In this document: in pieces, positions 32,898 to 46,339 of the stretch
How positions within the stretch are numbered: the stretch's first letter is position 1
How the letters are laid out: every line of letters begins with the position of its first letter
Origin: Notospermus geniculatus
Lineage: Eukaryota; Nemertea; Pilidiophora; Heteronemertea; Lineidae
Direction of reading: 5' to 3'
Length of the DNA stretch: 64,000 bases
Assembly: GCA_002633025.1 (NCBI GenBank)
Contig: NMRB01000172.1
Location: 140,874 to 204,873 of the forward strand
Notes under the pieces: model-generated
The model's database searches: none
Told to the model about the DNA's origin: nothing
The model's input: the letters and a program-made list of their open reading frames with translations, nothing else
Position numbers and translations under genes: made by a program

Positions 32898-34301
32898 TCC
32901 CTATAATTTGTGTCCTGCTTTGACTAACATGGCGAAAGACGTCCTCAAATTGCTGTTGAGTGAGACGAAGGTATACTGGCTTTAACGTTCGTCGTCTAAT
33001 TGCAGTTCCGGTATGAGTGTGAGAAACGTTCCATCTTTTTTTCCTGTGTTGGTTTATTGGGTGCGCCCACTAACGTTTACTTCCCTTCACTGTATATCTT
33101 GCGATGATGAATGCCGTAAGTTCCTCTGACGATTTTCCATCGTCAGTGTTGCTGAGCAACATCATTTTGGAGCACATGGCATCCATCTCCCTCTTCAGTC
33201 AGTCTATTAATGCTGGAGCTAACAAAGATTTAATGCACATCTCAAGTACAAAAACTTTTTTGGCCGCCGGGCCAGAATTCTGAAAAAGATGTAAAACCAT
33301 CATTTCCAATAAGATAAAATACGTAAGAATATGTTTTCCTGTCTCAGTGGACCCATGTTTCTATCTACTGGCAATACATTTATAGGGTCCCAAGCCACCC
33401 ATTTAAAAGTTAGCTGTACATTAATGCTCTGATTTTGCTCCAATGATAAAGTCAGTACCCAAAATTCAAACGACTCTATCTTCTAAACGCACCATTTGCG
33501 GAACTTAAGAATTGGGTTTTTGTGGTCAGTGGGATAGAAACTAACCTCCAAACCCAAAAAAGTTTTTGTACTTGAGATGTGCATTAAATCTTTGTTAGCT
33601 CCTAGACTATATGACTGATTGATCTCGCAGCAAACTACTAAAAATCACGTGCGAAATCGCGTCCGCAAACGCAGGTTGAAGCGTCCGCATCGCACCCTAA
33701 TCGCAGGTGGAATCGCAGCCACAAACGTAAACGCGCCCCCCAGACGCAGCTGAAAACAGGCCTTTACCGCATCGTGTCGCACCGCAAGTGTGAACAGCTA
33801 TAGGCTTAACAATGGGAGCAATCAGGCGCGAAAATTTTGCTTCGCACAACGTTGCAACGCGCCAGCTGTGTGAACAAGGCTTAACACTTCTATTGGCGGT
33901 TATTCCGCAAATAAGACGTTGCAAACACGAAATTTAGGCCTGTGGCAAACACAAAGCTTAGAAAGCAAAACACAATGCTTGTAACTTACAATGTTCGTTT
34001 AATGGAGTTATATCATGCATGTGTGTGACAAACGGAGGTTGCGAAACATGAACCCTTTAGTCTCAGAATGTAAAACTTGTCGGTGACCATCGTGACGACT
34101 CCCATGCGAAGCTATCGAAGCCGCCTGGCTTCTAGTCTAAAAGATTTCGAAATTCGCCAAACTTGGCCAACCCGTCAATATTCTGTATCTTTCTCGATTC
34201 TTTTTTTTTACTCTAACGGAATGCACGAAAAAATGTGGTAAAATACTCGTCCTTCCGTGAGTGTATAGGCCACACCATCTTTGTTCCGATTAGGGGCCAG
34301 C
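32898..34301. mobile_element. Insertion 1 of copy B (composite, non-coding)
   Basis: Absent from copy A. It contains a MITE at about 33212-33603 with ends GGAGCTAACAAAGATTTAAT and its mirror, and a CpG-rich GCAAACGC-type segment to 33885. ATGGCGAAAGACGTC...GAAG|GTATAC at 32931-32975 could be a short first exon but is unsupported. Confidence 0.55.
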
Positions 34302-34351
34302 TACAACGACATTTTCTCGACTTTTCCCTAGAAAAGCCTGTTTCCACTAGA

Positions 34352-34487
34352 CCGGTGTGACAGGTGATATAGTCGTACAGGGAATATAGTCCCCTTTCAC
34401 CTCTTAGGAAGGCTAGTAATAGTCGTTCAGTCAGGCCATTGATCCCAGGGACAGGGGTCCTCCGGACTATATCGCCTGTCACACCGG
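34352..34487. mobile_element. MITE, family 1, copy 4
   Basis: Homologous to 28337-28472, with one change in the left arm (TAGTCG). Confidence 0.9.
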
Positions 34488-35776
34488 TTTTTCTGCATTG
34501 TAATTTCCATGCGGTTTACCGCGACGGTTTTTGGGAAGGTCAACTTTTGGGAAGGTCAGTTTGGGAAATAAGAAAATAAACAATGTACATGGCTCTGCAA
34601 ATGACAGGTTACATGTAGTTGGCATGACGTGTGTCATGTCAGTAAAGACGTATACAACATCAAGACAGAACCGCCCCCAGTGGGTAAGCCACATTATCCC
34701 AACAAAACGTGTGGCTGTCGACAACGTGTGGGAGGCAAGTCCTGCTACATCCTTCCTATTTGCTCTAGCCTCAATGCTAGCGTAAAATGGGGTTTCCCCT
34801 GATTATTTGCTAACCCAATCGACAGCCAGAGCCTTAAAGATAGACGCACTGATAAAGGTGGCTGACAAGACCAATGTGATAACGAAAAGCTGAAGTTCAA
34901 TAAAAATTCAGCCTTATGCAGTCCAGGGCGAGTCGACCTATTGCCGAGGGTGATGATTTGCTGCCCAAACTGGCAGCCAAAGCCTCTAAGAGAGATACAT
35001 TGACAGAGGTGGATATCATGAGCAATGTGGCAAAGAAAAACGTAAGAAGGATTTCGGTCGTAATCGGTCTGATCCGTTCCAGTGCAGGTGAAACCATTGC
35101 CAAGGGTGATCCATCCGGTGGCACTCCAACCGACGGTGTACCATCTTGGATGGGTATTCGAAAAACCTGGATGACCGGATTTACTGGATAGTAACTCAGT
35201 GCTCAATGCCGCTTGAACTATAGTTATGTACCATAAATTGCGACACATGATGTTTACGAGTGCATCCAACACATGCTGATGCATTGCGACGTCAACTGAA
35301 TTTTCATCACATAATAAAAAAAACATTTGTCCAAGAATTGTAAATTCCTTCACGGTTTGAAAAAAAAAGTATCGTCGGTCCAAGACTAAAAATTTCGTCG
35401 AAGGTTATAACGTGCGTCTTGCCAAGGTTCACGTGACCACAAAGGGGAGGACTATAAAGTATAACCTGGTCACTTCGCCATTTTCATGAATTTTCTCTTT
35501 GCACGACAAGTTTGACGCTTGAGACACTTCCGGCAAACAGCCATGCAGTAGGATCACTGCTCGAAAGGGCTGAAAATTAACGTTATACTTCCGACACTTC
35601 TGGAATAGGGCGGCACGACCAATCAATACAACTTTTCAAAAGGGACCCATAGTATTCTCAAGGACTTAGGACTTGTAGTCCAAGTTGGAGGCTATCCTTC
35701 ATTTCATGATTTACGCTGAATATCAACCTCACTACTCCTCTTTGGGGTCACTGGCAGTTTTTAGTGGTGTCATTTT

Positions 35777-37569
35777 TAGCTCACTGGGGTGAGCTATTAC
35801 GATGGTGCAGCGTCCGTCGTCCGTCGTGGTCCGTTAGCAGGGCCATGTCGATTTAGAGGAATCAGAGGAATCGGAGGAATCAGAGGAATCGGAGAAATTT
35901 TGGAAGAAAAATCCATGGAATCATTGTAATGATGAAGTGTCAATTATCAGTAAATTATTATACAGCATTTTTTTCATCTGTTGATTAGTTTTTAGTTAAT
36001 AATCGTAGAATTGCTCTGGCAGATGTCTAAATCGGTCTGCGCATCTAACTGAGATTGAAGACGGAAGACGGCGCTGTCGTCATTGCACGTGCACACGCAC
36101 TGATCATCAGGTCATTGCGGTCTCTGACTATCCATTGTCGTCATCTACGCTTCACTTCACTCAGTTTCAATCACGTAGGTGTACCGACCGACGCACAATA
36201 TGCCTGCGAAATGTTTTTATTGCCTTCCTCCTGCTAGCAGTGCTGGGGTGGGCTGAGGAAAGCCATGAATGAGAACTGAGCATGCGATGATGTGTGTGTG
36301 AGATGAGAGCCATAGTAGCCTACCCTAGGCCTACCGCGTACCTGTACAGCTGTAGGCCTGTGCATTAGGCTATTGCATGCACGCATGCCCACACATGCAC
36401 AGTCTCGGCCTATGCTATGTGCAGTGAGTGGTGCCCGCAGTACGTACCGGTAGGCCTACTAGGCCTACACGATCAAATTTTTCATCCAATATAATTCATC
36501 CAATAGGCCCTAGGCCTATATAATATAGGCCTAATTTCATCCAATATAATTATAGGCCTAGGCCTGGGTTAATCATGTTAATAGCCCTACGCTACACAGG
36601 GACTTGAAGCAAAAGTTGTGTGATTGTTTGATTGTAGGCCTAAATATGTTTATTATGATCAGAGAGAGTACTATTGGCACCCTCGACGGACAACACACGC
36701 CCCTAGGTGCACCCCAAGTGCATACCTAGGGGCGTGTGNCTATTTCTCGTCTTTCTAGGCCTCTGAAATCAGGCATTGTCTCCCTAATTAGGAAAGAGTA
36801 ATGCATTTGTTTTTGTGTCATCATAGTTGTTAATCATTCAGTACAAAGCATCATCTGTGCAAGTTTCAAGCAAATCGAAACAGTAGTTTCAGAGTTATGC
36901 CGAACTTGTAACAACCCTTCATTTCTGCCCAGCCCCTTTTTATCATAGGTGTAGCTTAAAGGATACATAACATACATAACGGGTTTTTGATTTGACCTAC
37001 TTTTCAAGGTCACAGAGGTCAAAGTTCGACAAAAGTGACGAACCTGTCACAGTTTGCCATTATTTCACCGAGCAACTTCATATCTTGCATAAACATGCAT
37101 TGGAGAGGTAACTTAAAAAATACCAAGTTTCGGCCCGATTGGACATCCAATATGGCCGCCAGGTGGCGTAACCTGAAAATCAAGTAAGTGCTATTACACA
37201 GGAACGGTTTGACGCAGAGTGCTCAAATTCGATATTTACCTCCATCTAGATGACCTTTACATGCATGTCAAATTTCGGCCTGATTTGACTTCGAACATGG
37301 CCACTAGGTGGCGTAACCCAAAAATCATCAAAGTGTTGTAACTCAGGAACGCCTTAACCCAAAGCGGTCCAATGTGCTATGTGGCCCCCTGCAGATGACC
37401 TTTATGTCCATGTGAAGTTTCGGCCCGATCGGACATCCAATATGGCCGCCAAAAATCTTCAAAATCTTTTCTGGGAATGACTTGACCCAGATTGCTCATA
37501 ACTGATGTGTACCTCCCTCTGTCATTAGACTATTATGTCCAACCCAGTGAGCACATGGTCCATGGACCA
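35777..37569. mobile_element. Insertion 2 of copy B (composite, non-coding)
   Basis: Starts with a small hairpin, AGCTCACTGGGGTGAGCT, and GTCCGTCGTCCGTCG. A taggcct-rich part (36300-36560) holds the half-arm of the 11917 MITE. 37050-37475 is an array of three ~125-bp units (TTCGGCCCGATTGGACATCC, ATGGCCGCCAGGTGGCGTAA). 36945-37045 recurs inverted at 39470-39535. Confidence 0.6.
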
Positions 37570-37853
37570 TTTCATTTCAAATCTAAGGAATTTCACAATT
37601 CTTGAGTTATGTTTTTTTTATTATGTGATGAAAATTTACATAATTCTTGAACAGTTTTTCTTTCAAATCTTGAACGAAAAGTCAGACTTGAATAAATTAC
37701 GTTTCGGCATTCCATAGTGTAATGAACTAGTTCAAGCGGCGGTGAGCAATGAGTCACAATCCAGAAAACGCAGTCATCCTGTCATCCAGGTTTTTTCTGC
37801 AATGGTAGAAACCCGAAAGTTTCAAGGTCGCAAAAAATATTCGGTGGCACTGA

Positions 37854-38215
37854 TTGATTGAAAATGCCACTAAACAAATCACTAAAGAAGTCGTGTCAAG
37901 CTGGGGAACTCATTCAAGACGCTGGCCCAGAAGCCCTGGGTTGGCTAAAGAGCGAGGGCAAGGACATTATGCTGAAGGGCTGATTCCCATATATGGGGAG
38001 GTCCAAGCTGCCGTGAGATTCAGCAGTCTGAAGTCTGGCACAATGAAGAAGTTTAAAGATAAAGTGCACACAAAAATTGCCGACTCCTGCGCGACGATAT
38101 AAAATGTGAGCAACAGCAAAAAATGCGCAGGGGGCTTCTTAACAGTGCAATGCAGAAAGTCATCGAAGGCCGTGGGTGGAATGATGCCCTTCAGGTGAAA
38201 CAATGAACAATGTAG
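37854..38215 (+). pseudogene. Unrecognised reading frame, copy B
   Basis: Homologue of 30058-30408, with a one-base change after the first ~15 codons and another near 38085. Useful for reconstructing which copy carries which lesion. Confidence 0.35.
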
Positions 38216-38546
38216 AGAAACTGTGTGAGGTCGTGAATATTACTTTATGAGAATATATGTCGCCAATTCGGGCTGCTAAGCGAAAAGAAATATTGAATTG
38301 ATTCATGGGCATCCGGAATGGATGAAATGACTTTCAGAGTGATCCTTTTCACTCAAAGGATAGCAAATCAATGCGAACGAGAGATTGTTCCGCGATTAAG
38401 TACTGGTAACATTCTTGAACCTAAAACTTGTGATAATAGGGAATTTTCGCAAAGCCCCCGAAACGCGAACGCGAAACCCATTGTTCAATGCGGCGAAGAG
38501 GACAGCGAACAATAGGATAGACGTTCGCTTCGGCGTTTCGAGGGAT

Positions 38547-39850
38547 CCCCATTAATATCAAGTAGGCATATGTTCTCTATTGAGGTCATCAATTAATAGG
38601 GATATATATCTTACGGATGATCTCTATCCCTATTTTCACTATCCTAATGTTGTTATGACTTGCTTTAAAATTCATCTCAGTGTATCCTTTGGTTGCTTGG
38701 GTCCGCCACGTCCCTGAGTTATTGATCAATTTTATATTACCACTTTAACAAGCCCCTGTCTCGTTAAGTCAAAAAAAGAGGAATAATAAAGTTATGGGAC
38801 ATTTATTGGAGTGGGGTATTATCGAAAATGGAGGTGTTCATTTTTCCTCTATTACATGTATCTATTTTTAGGTCAGCTTTCTAGTTGCTAGTGATAGCCA
38901 CTTCTTTAATAGTTTGTAAATAATTTCGGGAAAGAACTTCCGGTTTTGGAGTGGGCCTCACGAAACGTTCAAAACACATGTTCAAGACAATTTGAAGTTG
39001 TTATTTCCGTAGAATTATCGTTATATTACATTTAAATCAGATTTGAAACTCATTTTAATGTATTTAAAGCCTGATATTTGTTTTCTGGTCAATTTTAAAT
39101 ACGGCTACTGACCAATGTTTCCCAGATTTTTTCAATCATAAGGTCGCGTAACCCATCGTGAGCCCCGCGTAACTCCGTTTGTTTCATATGGTTGAGAAGC
39201 TGAGATATCCAGCTTCTTGGGGAAATTTTGGCTTTGGCAACAAAATTCCGTGGAAATTATTACATCACCGACAAGGTGAAAGATTGGATTCGTCATATCG
39301 AAGTTCAAGCAAGAAAAATCGCAAAACTTCGCCCGATGTTGATGGATTTTGATGCGGTGACGACTGCTTTTCAAGAATCAGGAAGTGCACACAAACTGGG
39401 GTACCCCTCCAATGCATGTTTATGAAAGATATGAAGTCGCTCGGGGAAATAATGACAAACTCTGGCAGGTTCGTCACTTTTGTCGAAATTTGACCTCTGT
39501 GACCTTGAAAAGTAGGTCAAATCAAAAACCAGGGGCTTCAGCTTTTTTTTATGGTAGTGGGGTACATGAACCTGTCAACTTGTTGCCTTGAATTCCATTT
39601 CTGAGGATAACCGATCTATTTTCAGCACAATTAGTGTTCCATGTGATGACCCTACGCTCTGATTGTTCGTGGGGTTCTCATTACTTCAGTCCTTTTGTAT
39701 CATAAGGTCAACTAGTCTGAATTCAACAAAATTTGCAATAAACACGCAAAAGGGTCTTGCCAATCATGTGAAAGAGTCAGAATGCAATTCTGTTAAGGTT
39801 TAAAGGGATACTGGCCACATTTATATGCTATATTTGTTAGTTTAACCAGA
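38547..39850. other. Non-coding; no gene seen
   Basis: 39470-39535 matches 36945-37045 inverted (TGACCTCTGTGACCTTGAAA). No supported exon. Confidence 0.35.
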
Positions 39851-40396
39851 GTGGCTTGTGATTCTGGGTGAGATAAGCCTAGCAAAGTCTTCTGATCAGG
39901 CCCAGGCACACAACATTCGGCCTTCGGCCTACACAACATACACTGTATAAGTAAAAGTATGGGAAGTGTTGCCACTCAACACAGCTGAAAAAAGACATCA
40001 CTCGCTTCAGACGCCCTAACAGCCAAAATATCCAACATTCCGCCATGAAACTTCGCACAACCAACCATGAGAACAGTATTCACTGTTACGATATCCAATT
40101 TTCAAATTTACACGAATGCTTCCACTCGATTTCGACGACTTTGATCGGCTAATTTCATAAATTCCGCCATTCCAAGTCTGCTGTCCTGATCTGCAGCCCA
40201 AACCACATGCATTTGTTTATGCTTGTCGTAGTAACCAATCAAATTGCGTTTCAGGGGTTGTGCGCATGCGCATTGGCGACATCAGGGCAGCAGACTTGGA
40301 ATGGCGGAATTTATGAAATTAGCCGATTAAAGTCTGGGCCTGATCAGAAGACTTTGCTAGGCTTATCTCACCCAGAATCACAAGCCAAAGTGACGT
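39851..40396. mobile_element. ~545-bp foldback element with two-step hairpin
   Basis: The outer arms 39851-39905 and 40334-40396 (GATTCTGGGTGAGATAAGCC) and inner arms 40128-40195 and 40283-40333 (AATTCCGCCATTCCAAGTCT) are inverted, with ~90 bases between the inner arms. Confidence 0.8.
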
Positions 40397-41280
40397 TTTA
40401 TTCGTTCGTAGACTTTTTTACGCACTGTTGTATAAGAACCTATAATTGAGGGGCATAAACGGGGCTATAGAGGTTTTACTAATTGTAATCTTGTAACATG
40501 CACCTGGAATGTACAAGGTGGCCTAATATTCGACAAGTTATCTAATAAAAGTAACTATAGCTTATAACGATATTTTCTCTTCGTTTCGATAAATATCAAT
40601 TAGTCCACTTCCAGACACTTGCGAATTTTCGACTCCAACCGGGGTCTTCCTCAGGTACTTTTCAGTTGGAGAAACCAGAAAAGACTGTCGTTTCAGTCTT
40701 TTCTGGTCTCTCCAACTGAAAAGTTGACTTCTTGATATTTATCATTTTGTGTGTCAATTTTTGTGCTTTCTCGTTCTTTGGATTCTCTTCGTTTCGATGT
40801 TCTTTCTGATGGAAGGATATCCAGCCGCGTAGAGGGGGTCCATGCAAGGGGACCAGACCCGCCTGCTCGCACAGGCCATAGATATTTTACCCATGTTCTT
40901 TACCCGTATCACTTCAAGCGAGCATAAATGACAGGGAGAGAGGCAGGTGGTGAGAGTCTGGAAATTCTGGACCCCTACCCGGGTATAGATATCTTAGTCC
41001 AAATTGGTTGTTTGATACAAGTCACAGCAGTGAAACATCCTTGATTAAACCTATACGAAATGCATGCCTCTAATTACATGTAGTTTTCTCCTGAATTTCT
41101 GTGCAGATTTGCATTTTACAACTGTTTGACCTTGACCTTGACCTCTGACCTTCAAGGTCATTGCGTAACCTAGGTGTAAGTAAAGGTTTTAGGGTCCTAC
41201 CGTCACCAGGTTCTGACTTATCAAATATGTTATCAAATTTTCATATGAAACCTCGCCATGATATCAGGAAATATCATCTA
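40397..41280. other. Non-coding with one strong hairpin
   Basis: 40655-40727 is a near-perfect palindrome (ACTTTTCAGTTGGAGAAACC and mirror). The flank TTTTCGACTCCAACCGGGGT is related to the repeat at 60615-60760. Confidence 0.5.
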
Positions 41281-41284
41281 TATC

Positions 41285-41540
41285 TATATCATTACTGGCG
41301 TCGTAACCCTGTTGGATTTTTGCCGGAGGTATGGAGTCCACGACAGGCTACTGTCCACCTGTGTGGGGTCTTTTACTTGCCCTGGCATAGACACTCAGGT
41401 ACAAGGGACCACGGCTTTTAGTCCCATCCGACGGACCCCGCATTAATGTTTCACAACTTTTTGCCTTCGCCCGGAGTCGAACCCGCGCCGACCCATTGTA
41501 CAGTTTGGGAGCGCGCTAACCACTCGACCACCGGGCTTAG
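41285..41540 (-). mobile_element. tRNA-derived SINE with a conserved-core domain
   Basis: On the minus strand the head 41537-41466 carries an A-box TGGTCGAGTGG and B-box GGGTTCGACTCC. The body follows with GGATGGGACTAAAAGCCGTG and GGGCAAGTAAAAGACCCCAC. The body matches my recollection of the Nin-type conserved SINE core (GATGxGACxxTAAAxxGxGGTCCC ... TAAAGACCC), but I could not run an alignment. Confidence 0.65.
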
Positions 41541-42594
41541 ACAATGCGACGGAGCAGATGCAAACTGAAAATTTCATGCAGCAATAACATCCTTGGGTGA
41601 GCTATGATGTTGCGATACCAGTTTCAGGTCGCTTACTGTGGCAGATCTCCCAATATGCCAACATATCAAATTTGATACATGTACATCAATATCATTATGA
41701 TGCTGACCCTGGAGAATAAATGTGCTGATGCAAGTATCTTGCCAAGGGCCATAAACATAGGGAATGAACTTGTTACTAGTATTCTACCTGGCCTCGGAGA
41801 CAAGTTATTCAAGAAACAGTCGTGTGACAGACAAAATCTCCACCTTTGATATCAATTTCACCATGAACCAGGGGGGGGGGACATTTCCAGGTCTGTAGCT
41901 GTTGCAGGAGCAAAGTTACATGTGTGACAGACACAAAGACACATGGACACAACGACACAACGACACACAGACAGACAGAACAAACACAATATGGTTCCCG
42001 ATCTTGAGATCGGAAACCATAACAAAGCCAATGTAAGTAGTATTATACCGACAAGACTGCAAAAAGATGGTAAGCTTGGGTCACAGTGGGATCAATAAAT
42101 GACGATTGTTAATAAGTATAGGCCTAATTCGGTCAGTCAATCAATAACGAGCGATAGTTTTTCTTGGTATATTACCTTACATTACAACAATTTCAACCGA
42201 TGCTTACATTTCGGTGTTCAGTTGGGAAAATTAGCAGCAACATGATGACAGCAAAGTTTTGATGATGAGGCCTCAATTTAGGCCTGAACATTTTTCTCAG
42301 AAGAGAATGTGGTAATACTTTACCTACTCATTATAGCGACAGTGCATTGAATATTCGAAGATCGGCGGACCGATTTTTTTTACATGTGACTGAGTTAATT
42401 CTCATTTATCGGGATTAGTTTAGTTATCAATATTACCGATATATTTATTCATGTAACTTTTTACATTGTACATGTATATAGAAAATATTGTGAGTGTTGG
42501 AGGTGCAAGTGTGTTTCAAAAGAGATGTGCGCATTGCAGCCAATGCGGCTTTAACAATGCTAATTAAATCATACATAAGACAAACGGTGCCTTA
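41541..42594. other. Non-coding with simple repeats
   Basis: A run of G at 41871-41880, a (GACACAAC)-type tract at 41930-41990 and a palindrome GTTCCCGATCTTGAGATCGG. No gene seen. Confidence 0.4.
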
Positions 42595-42827
42595 AGGGCG
42601 GTTTACACTAGGTTGCACCAAGTTGCAAGTTGACTTGCAACTTGTTGCAAACTACCTGGGACGGTTTACACATAGAAAAATCGATGCAACATCCAGCGTG
42701 GTCGAGTTGCAACAAGTTGCATGCCCGTTTACACATGCAACTTTTATGAAACTTTTTGGTCTCATCAGGTTTATGCAACAAAATTGCATGAAGTTGCATA
42801 TGAAAAGTTCCATGTGTAAACGGGCCT
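42595..42827. mobile_element. 233-bp MITE, AGGCCCGTTTACACATGCAA ends, copy 2
   Basis: Inverse of 23660-23896, flanked by TTA at 42592-42594 and 42828-42830. Confidence 0.9.
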
Positions 42828-42849
42828 TTAGAAAATTTGTTGCAGATTG

Positions 42850-43989
42850 ACAACTTCCCACTTTGACTCATTTTACATAATCTTACATCATCTGGTTGAT
42901 CTGAGCCACTGACCTAATTGCACCTTGCACCCCTTTGGTTATAAGTGAGCCATGCCAATCCACTATTAAGTAGGACAGCCTAAGCAACCATGTGTATCAA
43001 GGCAAGGGTGATGCATAATGGTCACGGCCCAAACATGCTACAAATTTAGCATTGTAAAACCGTTATTATTCATCGGATTTGAAAATTTAAAAGTGTTTGT
43101 TGATATAACAAAGAATTCTCTGTTCAAAGTTCTGCATAACTTTTCGGCAATGCAACAGCCTATTTTCCATTTTGTTATAAATTAGGCAGAGAATAAAAAC
43201 AATAGGATTGAGACTAATCAACATCTCAGGTCTCAAAATTGGACCCCTCTGAAACACGTTTCACAGCTAGTCCATGGGTCGGTGGAGCCTAAGGGATGTA
43301 AATGTAATGTATAAAACTTACATGTGACTTCAGAAATGTGGATGTACTTCACCTATAAATGTTATTATTGCTTAGTTTACACCAAGTGAGAACGATTACA
43401 ACAGTCACATAGTGAAAAAGGCGATCCGGTCTCTGCGGATAATGTACAACGCACTGTCGTTATAACTGTGTAGGTACAGTATAAAACGGGTTGGACGTTT
43501 CATTGTGTTGGTCTGATATTACCTATCATCGTGTAAAACCGACGAAAAGTAATTTTATTTTTTCGGGCCTACTGGTAGTAATTTATTAGAAATGTACAAA
43601 AAAAAACTATGATACAAAACCTTGACAGTACCGCAGGGCTGACCTCAAAGCATCATTATCCCTGAATTTTCCGGCCTACTCTTCCGAATAGTACGGCATA
43701 TTTCTTGTCCTAATTTCAAGACGTATACTCGACCTCTGCGACGTTTGGGCAATTACATGTAAATGTAAAAACAATCCAACTTCATTTATGTCCATCGTAT
43801 AATGTAAGATCACTACAAGTTTCTCAGGTAAGGGACGGTCCGGGAGAAGCTGAAGACAGGAGGAAGCTGAGGTGGTACGAGGTGGTCCGATTTTGGAACC
43901 GTTGCCAAATTCGGACTCGCAGCGAATCTGAATTAGGACTCCGAGTCCAAATTTGGAAGCGTTTCAGAACAAGGACTCGGTAGTTTGTT
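42850..43989. repeat. Repeat shared with 18088-18545, then unique non-coding sequence
   Basis: 42850-43300 matches 18088-18545. From 43301 I see no gene. Confidence 0.5.
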
Positions 43990-45448
43990 GATAATAGTGA
44001 GGTTTCGCAAATCTGACGAAAAGCTAAGTACGATACACGGAAGTCAACTTCATTTCCAGGACCTAATGTATTTCGGTAGAGGGTTGGTACCATAAATCTC
44101 CCTGGTGTCAATGCGTCCTTCAGCATATATTGTAAGGCCGAGAGAGTTGTGGTGCATCTTGAATTTTTAAATTTCCACTTCGTATCTAGGAAGTGGAAAC
44201 GAAAGATAAATTTCAAAAGGGCATGGGCTGTTAAGGAGATGACATGCAAGTTGTGCAAAACTCGGAAATGGCTGAACCAATCGGAACCAAAATGACAGGG
44301 TGGTTCTCTTTTGTTGCGTGATTGAAAACTGTACTGCAATAATTAATCTTGACTGACCCTGACCTATAGATTTAAAACAATGCACATTTTTGAATGCCCA
44401 GAAATATAAGAAATAAACATGATTTGAAGCTGTAACTTCGCACAAACTTCAGGGGAGTACCATAGATAAGTCCCACTGAGAGGTCTTCAATTTACTGTCA
44501 TTATAATGGGAGAAACAAGAACAACAAAATCACATAATTAAGGGGTGTATTCAACAGGTAGAATATCCAAAACATGCCTTCCTTGGAAACATGGTGAAAC
44601 TGACTTCAATCTGATTGTTGGTGGATTGTCATGGCATAGTTATTTTGGTCAATGGGTGTTCAAGAGTATGACAGGGGTCAGTTTGGGTATGGTGGTAAAC
44701 AGACATGACTATAGTGCCCAATACTGCTCATAGTGACATAATGCTATCTACTGCTTGTGAAGTCAGCTGTGTAAAAAGTAGAGTTGCTTGCTGGTTTTGC
44801 ACTCAACCTAAAGTTCGCAGACAGTGGCAAGGTTGAATAAGTCTAATTGAGTGGAACCATTCATGTTCAGCAAGGCTGCCGGTCTATTTCGTCATGTTCA
44901 ACAAAACACTTCACTGAGGCTGTTCTCCTTTTTCAGTATACCCACAAATCTCAAGTTTTCTTTGTTTCATTTCCTACATATCTAGTGGAAATGCATTAAA
45001 AATATTAGACTCCTTTCAATTGATATTCTGGACTTAATGTTCATGTGAAGTTAGAGCTTCAAATGATGATTATTTCTTATATTTCTGGGCATTTAAAAAT
45101 ATGCATTGTTTTAAATCTATAGGTCAGGGTCAGTCAAGATTAATTATTGCGGTACAGTTTTCAATCACTCAACAAAAGTGAACCACCCTGTGATTTTGGT
45201 TGCGATTGGTTCAGCCATTTCCGAGTTTTGCACAACTTGCATGTCATCTCCTTAACAGCCCATGCCCTTTAATATACAACGTAACTCTATGGCTCTAACT
45301 TCATACGCTAAAAGAGGGTATTCGAAAAACCTGGATGACTGGAGTTACTGGCTTGTGACTCATTCCTCGCTGCCGCCTGAACTAATTCATTAAAGCTGAA
45401 CTTCACGAACGAAAACATGACGGCACCGCAGTATGGTGGTCTACTAGG

Positions 45449-45553
45449 CCCGTATGTATAATGGTGGAATAACGGAGGTGTAACTTATTCCAGGTGTAAC
45501 TTACCTTGAATGTAAGCTCTACCTCCCATCATTCCAACTTTATGCGCACGGGC
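45449..45553. mobile_element. Small MITE inside the 9-bp-TSD element
   Basis: AGGCCCGTATGTATAATGGT mirrored by ACTTTATGCGCACGGGCCC; inner arm GGTGTAACTTA. Confidence 0.6.
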
Positions 45554-46339
45554 CCTGAGGTGGAAACGCCCTTCGAAGTACCTCCAGAACATGATGGACT
45601 ACCTGCCTGTTTAGCGTCGCCACTGATATTCAATCTCAGGCTTTCAATCGAGACGTATCAAGAGATAGTGCTCAAGTGACAGAGCCTGATAGGCTAGTAT
45701 AGATACGTACGGAACGTGAGTATGAGGTTGGTCAGGGTTCTTTAGAGCTTGTGCTCTTTGAAATATATGACAAAATGACAAAAACTTCGGCAACAACAAA
45801 TAATACACTGCTCGTCTGACTTTAAGGAACTCCATTTGGTATCGTTGCAAACATACATACTGCCATCAATCTTATTTTATTTCTTTTGCCATAGTCTTGT
45901 TATTTGAATATACATGTGTACATGTTCGCAGAAACGCATTGTACAAGATATGAGCAATAATACGTACATGACTCGCGCGATGTGTAATGCATTTGTAGAA
46001 AGAATATTTAAGTGATTACAAGATTATGGCCAAAGTCGGAAATAAAATAAGAACTGTCCTCAATGAGTAAGTATTGATATTCTTATTATGACGTCAGATG
46101 AGCGTTGAATCTTGGAGGAATTATACTGACAGGAGGAACAGTCCGCTAACTTCAAACGTTATATGATGGCCGCCGCTGTTGACACAAGCAAACAATCCCG
46201 CGAGGTGTTAATCACTAAATAAACACAGCTTCGTCAGTTCGGGAGCTCCGAATGCACTTCGGGAATTTCCGTCATCGCAATGCCCGGATGTAATCGGTGG
46301 TCACGTGACCCACTCGGCTTGGATACGTTTGTAAACAAC

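Larger units (their letters stand above)
31170..38546 (+). repeat. Copy B of the direct duplication, with three later insertions
   Basis: Matches copy A as three blocks (31170-32897, 34302-35776, 37570-38546), plus a 234-bp MITE inside the first. The interruptions are 32220-32453, about 32898-34301 and about 35777-37569. Confidence 0.9.

Noticed and set aside
41871-41880. Run of G as a possible G-quadruplex
   Set aside because: A single homopolymer run, not four separated runs.
43824-44339. 171-codon minus-strand frame
   Set aside because: Covers the foldback arm R; the frame is not kept in the other R copies.
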